Assembly (NCBI GenBank): GCA_028641055.1
Contig: CM054060.1
Span: 294,321,076-294,385,075 of the forward strand
Direction of reading: 5' to 3'
Origin: Alopecurus myosuroides
Lineage: Eukaryota > Streptophyta > Magnoliopsida > Poales > Poaceae
DNA: 64,000 bases
This document shows positions 45,829 to 58,391 of this stretch, in pieces. The notes beneath the pieces are model-generated. The model saw nothing but the letters and a program-made list of their open reading frames with translations. It was not told the origin of the DNA and did not search any database. Made by a program: the position numbers and the translations under genes. The first letter of the stretch is position 1, and each line of letters opens with the position of its first letter.

Positions 45829-45833
45829 CCACC
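45829..45833. repeat. Right target-site duplication of G2 (ccacc)
   Basis: Pairs with 35511-35515. Confidence 0.95.
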
Positions 45834-46319
45834 AGCGCCCTCTTCCTTTACAAAACCCCAGGTACCTAACCATGGGGATTGTTGAGTTCACATCCTCGAC
45901 AAGTTCTGAAGGAAATATTCTCGGAAAGGGCTGAAAATTCAGAGAGATCAATTTTTACCCAGAACGAAGATTGAGTCCAAAGAAGAGACGGAGGGGTGGG
46001 GGTGGGACCTGCTGGCATAATGCAGGCTGGAACATGAGAATTCGAGGTCTCATGAACGATTTTTTCATGCGCAAACATACTTTCCGGTCAGGCCTATGGA
46101 TCCTTTTAGTGCATAGCGTTCTAAAGATCGACAGAAGAGGAAGGGTGTAGTTAAGTTACAACATCTTATGTTTCCTTTGATTGACGAAACCTAACTACGG
46201 GAACTTCTTAAGTCAAGAAAAAACATATAGAGTATTTTATGATGACGATATCTCTTCTCTAGCTCGGCTAGATAACAATGAAATAGCACGCCATTGTGGT
46301 GCTAAATCTTCTTGATGAA
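45834..46319. other. End of H LTR, then unassigned sequence
   Basis: The first roughly 19 bp probably finish the H 3' LTR (possible end CTTTACA at 45852). The rest matches nothing else in the window, has no frame of note and is the junction between H and A1. Confidence 0.35.
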
Positions 46320-47712
46320 ATCTTACTGATTTGACTCGTGGACCTTTTCCAAAGGGGGCACCAGGCGTGGCCCCTCCCTTGGCCGGGCCTGGTGGGCCCC
46401 TCAGGGCCCTAGCCACCTCCTCAAATCCCCCTTTGCTCATAAATTGCATCTAACCCTAAAAATCGCGGGGAAGGACTTATTTTCCACGAAACATACAGAG
46501 AGGCTCCGTCACCTCAAAATTCCAATATAGGGCTTCTAGAGTCCTGCTCCGGCACCCTACCGGAGAGGGGGATCGTCACCTCAGGCCTCTACATCGCCAT
46601 GATCGCCTCCAGACATATCCATGGGTAGTTCATGTCGAGACAACGGGTCCACATCAGTATCTATATGCTTGCTCTTCCCCTATGCCTCCATGTTTAGATT
46701 CTCGTGAGCTGTCTCACATGATTGAGACCCCATTATGTAATTGTGCATATTGTGTTTGCTGGGATCCGATGAACATGAGATTATGATTGTTATTTCCATG
46801 TCAATCTGAGATGCTTCACTTATGTTTGTAGAGAGTTTTAATCTTGTCTTGCAATGCTCTCCGGTGTTTATGATTACCTTGGCCACGTAGTTTTTTCACC
46901 TCCAAGAGATGGTTTATATGCTAGATAATGGGTTCATGCCTCCTTGTTGCCTGCGCTCGAGTGACAGAAACATGCGAGGGGAGGATGTGCGATTGCCACT
47001 AGGGAGAAAACAACGGTGCTCTTGTCTATGGATGAGAACCGGTGCTTACATTAAGTATTGTTCTTAATGCATTTGTCTGTTGGACACATAGCAATCACTT
47101 CGTTGCTGCAACTTAATACCAATGGATTTGCTGGATAGCTTTCTTGAGGTGGACTTTTAGATATGGATGCATGCTGGATAGCGGTCCATATGCCTTGATG
47201 TAATGCATACAATGTTAGTACTCGTGAACTTTATCTCATCATAACAGTATTGTCATAGGTTCATGAATTTTCAATTTCCCAGTTGTAATTTGTTCACCCA
47301 ACATGTGTGTTTTCTTTGGAGAGACAACACTAGTGAACCTATGCCCCCGGTCTTATTTTCTTAATATTGTGAACCTTCTTTTAATTACTTTCGTAATTGT
47401 TTCCTTTATGTTATGCTTTTACTTTTATTGTTTTCTGAGCCTCTATACATTTAATTCTCCTGTTTTTAGCAAGACCGGAAGATTGACAACCTTCTGGAAA
47501 GTTGGGGAAACAGAGAGTTTGTGCTTGTGTGCATGTACCACGCTCCTGTCAACTACACACCAGTACTGGTGCCATTTATAAAGAAAACTTCTTCAAGACT
47601 ACAAAGTCCTACTGGTTCGATAACTCTAGTTCCATACTAGGGGAAAACTTACTCTAGACTGCATCATACCTTCTGCTTGGGGTATCCCAACGAGCGTGCG
47701 ATCACATCCTCA
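46320..47712 (+). repeat. A1 5' LTR, truncated at its start
   Basis: Homologous to the solo LTR at 52117-53671 from about 200 bp into that LTR onward (shared TGTGTTTGCT, GGATCCGATGAA and GGTTCATGCCTCCTT phrases, and the CTTGGGGTATCCCAACGAG end). Ends CATCCTCA at 47712. Confidence 0.65.
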
Positions 47713-47726
47713 CCAAGTTCTTTTTC

Positions 47727-47744
47727 TGACGCCGTTATCGGGGA
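47727..47744 (+). promoter_or_regulatory. A1 primer binding site (Asp-tRNA type)
   Basis: TGACGCCGTTATCGGGGA, a slightly decayed form of TGGCGCCGTTGCCGGGGA, the Asp-tRNA site common in Athila-like elements. Confidence 0.75.
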
Positions 47745-47903
47745 CTTCTAGCTTGATGCAAGGGGAGTCTTACACTTCCAATATCTTTTTTTCTTACTTA
47801 GTTTAATTTTTTAGATTTGTTTTCTCTTTATCAAAACACCCAAAAAAATCAATTCTCTAGATTTTAGTATTTTACTTGTTTTTTTCAGTTTGTTCTTGCT
47901 TTT

Positions 47904-49352
47904 ATGACTACCAATGGTAAATTTCTTTGAAATCAGATCTTATTGGCAAGGTGGGTTCATAGAAGAACAACAGAAATATTATAAGGAATACCCCTTGTCT
48001 CAAAAAGGGAAACACTTATGGATACTTAAAAATAAAATTGATAACTATGCTCTATATATGATGTATCCCATTGTTGTGATAAAACTTGTTGCTATATGGG
48101 TTTTAAACACCTTCCATTCCAATGTGCTAGTAATCCTATTGTCAATATATCCTCTTATGTTATGAGAAACTATGATTTTTATGGTGTGGAACAAATTGAA
48201 GAATTCATTCTTTGGAAAAGTCCTATTGAAACATCCTCTTTGCTTGAAAATTATGATGATGCTCCTCACAAATCCAAGATTGTTGTTGTACTTAAATTTT
48301 TCTGTGAGAATTACCAAAATTAAAATGGTTATATTATGAGATATCTTAAAACCTATCATTCCCTAGGGGAAGATACTAATGCCTTGCAAGAGCCCATGGA
48401 AGAAGAAATTGCTGAAACTGGAAGCTCAATGGATGAAAAAGAGGAGGAGAGTGATGAACAAAAGGAGGAAGAATGGAGTAGCTACCCATGTCTACCTTCT
48501 AATGAGAGTAACTCTTTAACTCATTCTATAAGTACTTTATTTGATTTCCCTCCATACTTACCAAAGGAGGATGAGTGCTATATTGATGAATGTGATGATC
48601 CTGTTGATTCTTTTGAAATATCCCTTTTTGATGAAATTGATGATTGCTATACTTGTGACCATGATGTCCCTATGAATGAAATTTGTGAGAATGATTTTGC
48701 TACTGTTATTTGTGATAATCCATGCTACTTTGATAAATCTTATGATAGTCCTCTATTTTGTACTACTATCAATATACATGATAATGAGGATGTTTGCTTA
48801 CAAAATTTATATGATAATGTTCTAGAGGATGGTCCTATGTTACTTGATGATATAAATTATAATGCTATCGAAAATGGTTTTGGAGAGGTCTTAACTTTAG
48901 CTAGAAGGAGTCCCATACCTTTGGAGAGTGATCAATCATCTTGGTTTAATATTGCAAAAAGTGGACCAGAAGAGGTCCATGATTTTAAATTTTGATCCCA
49001 CTATTTTGGAGCTTGATATGAATTGTGTGCTTTTAGATTATGACAAACATGCTTGCTGTGATAGATATATTGTTGATTTTATTCATGATGATACTAAAAA
49101 TTATTATGAGAAAGAAAAAATATGGTTTTAGAAAATTTCATGTTACTAAAATACCTCTCTTTATGTTGAAACTTTTGAAGTTGTTCCTGTTTTTCCCTCC
49201 TAAGCTAGTTTCTTTATGCTTTCATGATTTATTTCTTTACAAGATTCCTAAGTATAGGAATAGGGTTAGACTTAAATGTGTTTCATATTTTCCCTTGATG
49301 CTCTCTTTTGTTTCAACTCTTATTTCTTATGTGAGCATCTTCTCAAATTATT
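47904..49352 (+). pseudogene. A1 acidic protein gene, decayed
   Basis: A protein reads in pieces: first part (ATG 47914, FFEIRSYWQGGFIEEQQKY), second part (48336-48995, 219 residues, very rich in Asp/Glu with MEEEIAETGSSMDEKEEE), third part (48990-49130, then broken). Frame changes near 48165 and 48990 and stops after 49130 kill it. I recognise the type as the accessory protein of non-autonomous Athila-like elements in wheat; its function is unknown to me. It has no protease, RT or integrase motif. Confidence 0.6.
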
Positions 49353-51060
49353 GAGCCTAGCTAAAAGGCGTTAAAGAAAAGCGTTTGTGGGAGGCAACCC
49401 ACTTTCTTTTTATTTTTCTATTTCTATGTTGTTCTCTTTTTTTTATCTATGTACTAACCTCTCCTTATTCTTTTTATTTCGTTTTTGTGCCAAGAGTAAC
49501 CTCTAATTGAGAGGTAGTTTGATTTGGGGAAGTTGCTGTTCTGAAACAGATTTCTGGGTTGTTACCAAAAATTTCATATCTCTCAGCTAGAACGTCATAT
49601 TGCTTTGGAAAAAATAGAAACATGACAAATATTGTTATCTAACTTCCATTAGTTTCCCACGTTTTTATTCGAGTAACAGAAGATTTTTGGTAATATTTGA
49701 CATTTGTGTATTAATATCTACCAATATTTGCATTTGTGTATTAATATCTTTATTTTGGTGTTCTTTTGAGAGGGAGAGATTTAAAAGAAGTTGTGTCGAT
49801 AGCTAATGTTTCAAATGGAGTGTTATACTTGTGTTGAAACTAGACCGAGGGGATTTATTATTTTGATTACACTAACGTTGTTATTGAAGATTGTGGAGAA
49901 GTTTTAGGTGGAAGAAGTTTTGAAGTGTAGGGAGAGAAGTATGATGTGATGAGATGAAGGATAGAAAAAAGCTCAAGTTTGGGTATTCCCATGTCACCCC
50001 AAGACATATCCAAAAAGTAGAAGCGTCAAATCTTGGGAATTCCCAAGGCAACCCCTTCTTCATCAACAAAATATCAGGTTTTTTCAAAACACTATACTTT
50101 CAATTTTTTTGTTTTGTTTTCTGTAGTTTTTGGTTTGATCCTAGTACTTTTAGTTTGGAGAGAGACACACTCCGTTTTCATTGCCTAGAACACACTAGTT
50201 TTCACTCTAATTGGTGTCCGAGTGTTCAATTTTTGCTAGTACCACGTTTAACTCTTATTTTCATCGTAATGTTGTTCCGAGATTGTTTGTTTTCTTCAGT
50301 TGTATATGATTATCTCCATGGTCTTTGATGATTATTTTCTTAGAGTGTTGGAGAAGAGTAAATTGTTTTATGCTTATAGTGGTGCGTTAGGGAACTTGTT
50401 TTGACTGTGGCATATGCTTTGGCATGTAACGTTAGATGTTATTTTAATTGTGTGCTTAGTTATTTATGATGTATCATGACTAGTCTCAAATAACAGAGAG
50501 TGCTTAATGTTCCATCGAATTTTATCATGTGTTGTTCTCTCATAATGAAGCATTGTATTATGGTATTTCTCCTTTGAATACTTTATCTCGATTGACTTGG
50601 TGCATGCTCACACCATGTTATGAATACAAACAAAGTCACTTATAGCCTTGATGATCATTTAGTTTTTGACTTGTAATATCACTTCATGCTTTGATTAATG
50701 ATGTTTCATCGTTATGCATGATTATGGACATTATTGCTCTCTTATTTGGCCGCTCCTAGTCTTTTGCTAGCCCACGCTTGTTCTGAGTATGAGCTCTACT
50801 CATGCATCCAACTCCCCAAAACCAAAGTTTGGAAAATGTGTCCACCATACCTACCTACTTGTGGTATTTAACCGCCACTCCAAGTAAATTTCTCATGTGC
50901 TACCTTTAAACCTTCAAAATTATAACATCTTTTGTGTTCTTGTTTTAGCTCATGAGGAAGTAGTTTAAAGTTTATTATGGTTTTTCTTGAGCAAATTTAT
51001 TCTTCCTTCTTACACCCGTTGAGTATGGAATATGTGCTCTTTAAATTTGCAGATAGCTGG
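49353..51060 (+). other. A1 non-coding 3' region
   Basis: T-rich, no frame. Starts with AGCTAAAAGGCGTTAAAGAA (49361), a phrase also present in A2 after its protease (minus strand near 58360). Ends abruptly near 51060. Confidence 0.55.
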
Positions 51061-52111
51061 TGCCAAATAAAAAAAAGCACTTCCCCATGGTTTGATGAAA
51101 GCTGGTGTGTACCCGTGAACACGGTGCGGTGACCCAGCACACCACTTCATGTGTAGTGCACAAGTCGTTGACATAATACTCATAGAAGGATTTATCCGTG
51201 AATATTACATCGCTCAAAATGGTACAACAGAAACATAGTAGGTCCAAGCAAACCTATATGATACAAAATATTAATTACAAATCTCGAGAATCTATCTTTG
51301 GTGTATCAAGGAAGATCTCGTGAAAATGAAACATCAAAAGAAGAAATTCGTACTCTAAGAACGAGAATAACTCTAGCTCAGAACCTGATGCACTACGGGT
51401 GATCACAACCCTAATTTATGGCTTCTGAGAAACTAAGTGCAGGATGGACTCCTCCTTTGACTAGATAACTTCTCCTTGACCAGCGTTGTTGACGATGATG
51501 CTCCACTAGTTAAGTAGTATAAGACTCCTTCTAGCTTCGAGAGGTAGCGATGGCTTCACAATGAAGATCTATGTTAAGGCTTCAACTCTAAGTAGGGGTT
51601 CAAACGGGAACGAATGAGTAACAAGCGTTACTCAACAAGTTCATTATATACAGTGGGTAGTCGATGCACGTACTACAGCTTTAGACTCTAAAGAGTCATA
51701 AGCTAATTCAAGGTTTTTGAAATTCTTTCTTCAAGAGGTTGCTTTTAATATTGAAAACTATGCCCGCCAAATCTTCACAGGAGCTAGAACTTCATGGAGT
51801 TCCTTTCCTGAAGCGTTCGCAGCTCCTTCCGCTGAAAAGGGGGAACATGTCACATCATTTTACACTCTACAGAGGTGTGTTACTTTACCCATAGGCAATC
51901 AAGACCATGTTGCACAACCAAGCTTGAGTTCATGTCCACACCCACATAGGTGCGGGGCCCGGCTGTTGATCCAAACCAAACCATGCTTCTCCCACAACAC
52001 ATGCCCACCCGTTTATGCCACACAGGTTTACCCCTGATTCTACCCTTCACGATAGATATCTAGGCCCCCTGGGCAGACCATCATAGACCCAGAGTCTGTG
52101 GGAATTAAGGA
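51061..52111. other. Unassigned block, left half
   Basis: No similarity to other parts of the window and no convincing protein. The longest frame (51717-52037) is not recognised. Continues as 53677-54320 once the solo LTR is removed. Confidence 0.4.
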
Positions 52112-52116
52112 ATCCC
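52112..52116. repeat. Left target-site duplication of solo LTR (atccc)
   Basis: ATCCC at 52112-52116 and 53672-53676. Confidence 0.9.
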
Positions 52117-53671
52117 TGATACGTCATAAACATATCCTTAATTTCTGATGTTCCATGTTGTTTTCATGTTATTTGCTACATGTTTTCTATACACTTTATG
52201 TCATTTTTATCGATTTTCCGGGACTAACCTATTGACAAGATGCCACAGAGAAAGTTCTCTGTTTTCTGCTGTTTGTAGTTTCAGAAAAGTTGTTCTGGAA
52301 ATTCATCACCGGAGGTCTTAAAATTCCTGAAGGTTCCACGGAGTCCCAAAGAGGTCCGGAGAAGGGCCACATGGGGCCACACCATAGGGCGGTGCGCCCC
52401 CTGGCCGCGCCCGGGGGTGGTGTGGGCCCCTTGGGCGTCCACCGCCATCGCCCTTTCGCCTACTTATTCCCCCGATACGTAAACCCTAAAAAGATATCGC
52501 TTCTTCCCGAGAAAGACCCGAGATTGGGAGGGTTCTGAAGCTCTCCACGGCACACTGCCGGGAGGGAAATTCATCACCGGAGGGGTCTACACCACCATGC
52601 CCGCCTCCGGAGTGATGCGTGAGTAGTTCATCCCTGGACTACGGGTCCATAGCAACAACTAGATGGTTGTCTTCTCCACTTTATGCCTCATGTTTAGATC
52701 TTGTGAGCTGCCTCACATGATCGAGATCATCTTATTGTAATGCTACATGTTGTGTTTGCTAGGATCCGATGAATGTTGAATGCTATGTCTTCTGATTATC
52801 AATCTATCATGTTATCTTCATGCTTATCTTATTTACGATCTTGCATGCTCTCCGTTATTACTAGATGCCCTGGCCAAGTAGATGCTAGTGACTCCAAGAG
52901 GGAGTATTTATGCTCGATAGTGGGTTCATGCCTCCTTTGCATCTGTGCTCGAGTGACAGAAATGTAACGGATGGAGGATGTGTATTTGCCATTAGGGATA
53001 AAACAACGGTGTTTACTTTGTTTACACTACACACTTTGGTTACTGTGATTATCTGTTGCTTGCAACTTAATACCCAATGTTTGTTCGGATGATATTCGGA
53101 AGGTGGATTATTAGTCATAGATGCAGTTGGATTAGGTCTATGTGTTTTGTTGTAATGCTCACATGAATCACATAGTAATATTTATGTCTTGCATATGCAC
53201 TACGGTGCAGCCTTCATTTCTATCAATTGCCCAGCTGTAATTTGTTCACCACACATGTTATTTATTTTCTATGGAGAGACACCACTAGTGAACTGTGGAT
53301 CCCGGTCCATTTTCTCATACTGATAATACAACCACTGCAATTACTGTTTTCACACTACTGCTAGTGTTTTCTTACTATTCTCATACTGTTTTTCACACCA
53401 TACGTTTAACCTCTTTGTGTTTAGCAAAACCGGTGAGATTGACAACCTCACTGCTTCGTTGGGGCAAAGTGATTTGATTGTGTTGTGTAGGTTCCACGTT
53501 GCTGCTGAACTGGTAGTGCGCCCTACCATCTGAACTGCATCAACCTTCTGAAGTTACTCCTTCCTCCCACTGGTCGATTCAACCTTGGTTTCTTTCTGGG
53601 GGAAAACTGATGTTGTGCTCATCATACCTTCCTCTTGGGGTCTCCCAACGAGTGCAAGATCTGCACCATCA
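52117..53671 (+). mobile_element. Athila-like solo LTR
   Basis: 1555 bp, starts TGATACGTCATAAAC, ends CTGCACCATCA, flanked by ATCCC. No internal domain. It belongs to the same subfamily as the A2 right LTR (60738-62322) but in the opposite orientation. Short frames inside are not genes. Confidence 0.9.
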
Positions 53672-53676
53672 ATCCC
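53672..53676. repeat. Right target-site duplication of solo LTR (atccc)
   Basis: Pairs with 52112-52116. Confidence 0.9.
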
Positions 53677-54320
53677 GCCCATGTGCATGTAGTCTCGCAA
53701 GACCTACAACATACGGCTCTGGCAGTCCTTTGACATGTGAACAAGAAAGGATCACAACTGGCTTACTCGCCCCATACAAGACCTATGGCAAACGATGTGT
53801 TTATGGCGCAAGAACTCTAACGACATTAGTTTTTATTTCCTAGGTAATACTTTCCCATGCATATGGAACGTTCCAATGACCGATTCTTCTTACCATGGTT
53901 CCATCCTGCCACCAAACATAACACTACCACTCGGGTAGTCATTCAATTAGTCAAATTATTATAAAAATAGGATCATGCATTCTTTTGTTAATAAGGTGGT
54001 AATACGATAGGTTTTTGCAAATAGTTCTTACGAAATACTGCAACAGATATGAGAAAGTGATGAACTTGCCTGAGATAGAAATAATAATAATCCATGTCCT
54101 TCGGGGTTTGAGGGTTGCGTGGAAATCCCGAGATCTGAAAGATAGAAAAGTAGTCCCAGCAAGGACTACTGAAAATACTGGCAAGATGATACATGCATAA
54201 TAATGAGATGCATTGTGAAATACCCTGAAAATACCCCAACTTACAAGTGTAAGCCACGATCGATACGATACTAAGATCACATTTGTTTTAGGTGACTTAG
54301 AGTTGTTTCATTACTTGTGG
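53677..54320. other. Unassigned block, right half
   Basis: Continues the block broken by the solo LTR. No frame or motif recognised. It abuts the end of the A2 left LTR with no duplication. Confidence 0.4.
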
Positions 54321-55701
54321 TGATGGTTTATGTCTACGCACGCTTCTATTCTTGTAGACAGTGTTGGGCCTCCAAGTGCAGAGGTTTGTAGAACAGCAGC
54401 AAGTTTCCCTTAAGTGGATCACCCAAGGTTTATTAAACTCAGGGAGGTAGAGGTCAAAGATATCCCTCTCAAGCAACCCTGCAATTAAGATATAAGAAGT
54501 CTCTTGTGTCCCCAACACACCCAATATACTTGTCAGGTATATAGGTGCACTAGTTTGGCGAAGAGATAGTGAAATGCGAGTAATATGGATGGTTATAAGT
54601 AATAATAGAAATCTGAAATAAATATGGCAGCAAGCAAATATGTAGCAGAACATGCGGAAAACAGTGTTTCAATGCTTGGAAACAAGGCCTAGGGATCCTA
54701 CTTACACTAGTGGACACTCTCAACAATGATCACATAATTGAATAACTAATATCTTCTCTTCACTATGCTACTCTTAACCCTCTCCGGCTGGATAACGAAC
54801 ACTAATCATTGCGTAGGGCTGCAAAAAGCATTCCCATGTCTAGTTAGCCCCACACTGTCAACTTGAGCGCCCTAGAAGGTACTAGACAAACACCACAATT
54901 CATAGAGGAGACACACACGATGTGCACACTGTCACCTTCACACTGTGGGACAAGGTGACTCCAAAGTTCATATAAATAAAACACTTGAGTAGCACAATAG
55001 ATGAAGAGTAAGATCTACTTATTCAACTAGATTACAAAGTTTACGATCACATATAGATCACACCATGGGAGAGAGAGATGAACCACATAGCTACCGGTAG
55101 AGCCCTCAGCCTCGGGGGAGAACTACTCCCTCCTCATCATAGGAGACAACAATGACGATGGAGATGTCGGTGGAGTCGATGAAGATGGCTTCCGGGGGCA
55201 CTTCCCTGTCCCGGTAGGGTGCCAGAAGAGAGATATTTCCCCCCGAAACTTGCGTTGACGATGACGGCGGCTGCGGAAGGTTTCGTGGAATTTCGCCGAT
55301 TCTTTTAGGGTTTTCGGGAGGAAGGCCTTAAATAGGCAAAAGGGCGACGTCGGTGGGCGACCAGGGTCCCTCACCACCCCCAAGCGCGACCTAGGGTGGG
55401 GCCACGCCTGGCTATGGTGAGCCCACCCTGGTGCCCGTCTTCGACTCATCTTCGGACTTCTGGATGATTCCGGGGAAAATAGGAACTTCGGGATTCGTGG
55501 GGTCCAATTCTGAGAATATTTCGAGAACAACTTTTCTTAAATCAAAAATAGCAGAAAACAGGGAACTGGCACTTGGCATCTAGTTAATAGGTTAGTCCCG
55601 GAAAACCTGTAAAATGCTATAAAGAAGGGAGAAAACATGTAGCAATTGGCATAATATCAACATGGAATATCAGAAATTATAGATATGTTTAAGATGTATG
55701 A
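54321..55701 (-). repeat. A2 left (3') LTR, Sabrina-like subfamily
   Basis: 1381 bp. Minus strand starts TCATACATCTTAAAC and ends GACATAAACCATCA, preceded by CTTGGGGATGCT. Contains a phrase with GTGTTGGGGACACAAGAGAC that I associate with Sabrina-type LTRs (from memory). Confidence 0.75.
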
Positions 55702-55713
55702 AGCATCCCCAAG

Positions 55714-58391
55714 ATTAGTTTCTACTCGTCCTCGAGTAGGTAAACGATAAAACAAAATAATTTCTAAGGTGACATGCTACCAACATAATCTTGATCATCA
55801 TAATGTAAAAGCATATGTAAGCTGAGATCATAGAACTTGAACACAAGCATGATAAATAGAACTTTAATAATAAAGCCTAGCAATCACCTTGCATCATGAG
55901 AAGTAACACAAATAAAAGATCACGAATAACAATGCAAAGAAATATATACGTTTGTTTCAAGTATAGATAAAGCATGGCAAAGTGGTATTTCGCTAGTCCT
56001 TAAGAGTGGGGCAAAACATAAATGCCAGGTTACCTTCAAAGTTCATGAGGAAGACTAGAACAAATAATTAGAGAACAAGCAATAACACATCATGAATCAA
56101 TTAATAATGTTTGTGGGACAAATGCACATAAAACTCAGAATGGCAAAAATGCTCCCTCAACTGTGCATAAAGTTAGAAGATGGAGACTCAACATAAAAGT
56201 AAAAGAAAGACCCTTCGTAGAGGGAAGCATGGATTACTCATGTGCTAGAGCTTTTATTTTATTAAACATAGGTATAAAATGTTTGACACTCCTCCCATCC
56301 ATCTTACACAAACCATGGCTTATTTAGAGAGGTTCTTGCCAACAATCACATACCGTGGAGGAGTGTCTATTTTTTTAGAGAGGTGCATGCTTATGTCAAC
56401 GAATGGTAAAAAAAATATAGTACGTCACAAGCCAACTAGACTTCACAAGAGTGGCTCCCATGGAAGGATTCAAATGGTGTAGAAGGTCATCCCTCTTTCT
56501 TTTTTGTTTACACAATTATGCTTTGACTGATAAATCAGGGGCAAAATAGTGAAGAGAATTTGTTTGTATTAAGGTGGCTAGGCATCCCGCTGCCAGCTCT
56601 TCTATCAATTGGATAAGCGGATGAAGCCACTAGTCCAGGGTGTGAAAGTCCAATCAACAAGTGAGATAAAGATTCTCTATTTACGTCCTCATGAACTAAA
56701 ACAGGAACACAAAACATGAGTAATTTTGAAAGTTTTAAAGGTAACACATGAGAAATTTACTTTGGAGTGGCGGTTAAATATGACATGTAGGTACGTATGG
56801 TGGACACATTTGGCATACTTTGGTTTTTGGGAGTTGGATGCACGAGTAGAGCTCATACTCAGTACAGGTGAAGGCTAGCATAAGACTGGGAGCGGCAAAT
56901 CAAGAGAGCAGTAATTGCCATAATCATGCATAGCGACAAAAGCATCATTAATCAAAGCATAAGTGGTACCACAAGTTCAAAAACTAAATGATTATAGAGG
57001 CTATAGGTGACTAGTTTGTAGTCATAAACATGGTGTGAGCATGCGCCAACTCAACCAAATAAAACATTCAAAGGAGAACACCACAAATTTATGCTTCAAT
57101 ATGACAAGAACAACTCATGATTCTTTCAATGGAACATTAAACACTCTTAGCTAGTTGAGACAAATCATGCTACAAAATAACCACTAGGCTTTAAAATCAA
57201 AATAACATGTAGCATGGTATGAAAAAGTCTAGCCACAGTCTATACAAGCTTCTATTTGCATCGTTTATAATTCTACCACATGCAGCAGTTTCTTTTCCCA
57301 ACAAGCACCATACAAAATATGTTTTAACAAAAACTCTCTAAATGATACAGCAAGAAAAAAATGAAATTACTAACATAAATCTACTAAAACTGATAGCTAT
57401 GAATAAGAGATGCAAGAAAAACAAGAGCTAAACAGGAATTTTGCAGCAGCTAGAAGAAAAACTAAGAATACGAGCATAACGAGTATTCAAATAAAAAAGC
57501 GGAGCGTGTCTATCTCCAAAACAAAGAATGTTAGGTTCCAATGATATTATTGCAGCAAGGAAAACAAAAGAAAACTGAAATAAAAAAAGACGCTCCAAGT
57601 AATTTCATATAATGTGACCGATTAAAAATATAGTTTCACTAGAAGTGACCTAATAAATTGTTGATGAAGAAGGCGATGCCTTGGGCATCCCCAAGATTAG
57701 ATGCTTGATTCTTCTTATAATTTTCTGGTATGAACCATGGGGGCATCCCCAAACTTTGAGCTTGCACTCTTCTTGATCACATTATATCATCCTCTTCTCT
57801 TGACCCTTGAAAACTTCCTTCACACCACACTCAAAGAGTAATTCGCATTAGAGGGTTAGTGCAACAATCAAAAATCTATGGGTTCTGTATGGGCACAAGT
57901 GCTATTGATACTTTTAAAATTAGATACAGCCACTGATGTTTTTAGAAGCAACGAAATCCACTTGACATCATAAAAGAGCAAATGCAAGAAAAATGGCAGA
58001 ATCTGCGAAAACCAAAACAGTGTGTAAAGACGAATTTTTTCGGGGGAACTTACAATGCTCAAATAGAAAAACTTAAAGAACGATAAAGTTGAGGAATTAG
58101 CTGAGGAATAAGCACAAAAAATTCTGATCTTTCTGGATTTTATACGATTTTTTACGGTGGACAGCAGAAATCTGTTTCCTGCGCAGAAATAAAACCAACT
58201 CCAACTTTCGCCAGAAACTTTACTTGGCACACCTAATACATGAAAATAAAGATAAAAATGAGTTGCTACATAAGTATACATCCCATTGACTCAAAGAAAA
58301 CAGAGAAAAACAAAGAAAACACAAAACCATGGGTTATCTCCCAAGAATTGCTTTTCTGTAACGCCTTTTAGCTAGGCCCAGAAAAGTGGAT
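55714..58391 (-). other. A2 non-coding 3' region
   Basis: About 2.7 kb after the protease-like gene. Parts match the A1 3' region, for example GAGCTCTACTC and the CATGCTCACACCATG phrase on the minus strand. No protein recognised. Confidence 0.6.

Larger units (their letters stand above)
1..45852 (+). mobile_element. Host element H: old, non-autonomous Tat-lineage Gypsy retrotransposon, left end outside window
   Basis: H is reconstructed by removing the insertions, each of which has a target-site duplication. It then reads: gag tail, protease, integrase C-terminus (1-1146), 74-bp tandem array (1348-2013), antisense gene (about 30.3 kb down to 2.3 kb), a spacer and a 3' LTR starting TGTTGTAGGG at 35145. 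Own sequence inside the window is roughly 7.6 kb. RT, RNase H and most of integrase are missing, so H could not have moved by itself. The antisense gene and the gag/protease similarity to G1 and G2 place it in the same lineage (inference). The right end at about 45852 is a guess from a possible ...TTTACA terminus; no TSD can be checked because the left end lies outside the window. Confidence 0.7.
46320..51060 (+). mobile_element. A1: Athila-like non-autonomous Gypsy element, both ends truncated
   Basis: It contains a 5' LTR lacking its first 200 bp or so (to 47712), an Asp-type primer site, a decayed acidic protein gene (47904-49352) and a non-coding 3' region (49353-51060) that resembles the 3' region of A2 (for example the phrase with CTCACACCATG, 50608 on). 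There is no protease, RT or integrase. The 3' LTR is missing: similarity to A2 stops near 51060. Family assignment (Sabrina/Fatima/WHAM group) is inference. Confidence 0.65.
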
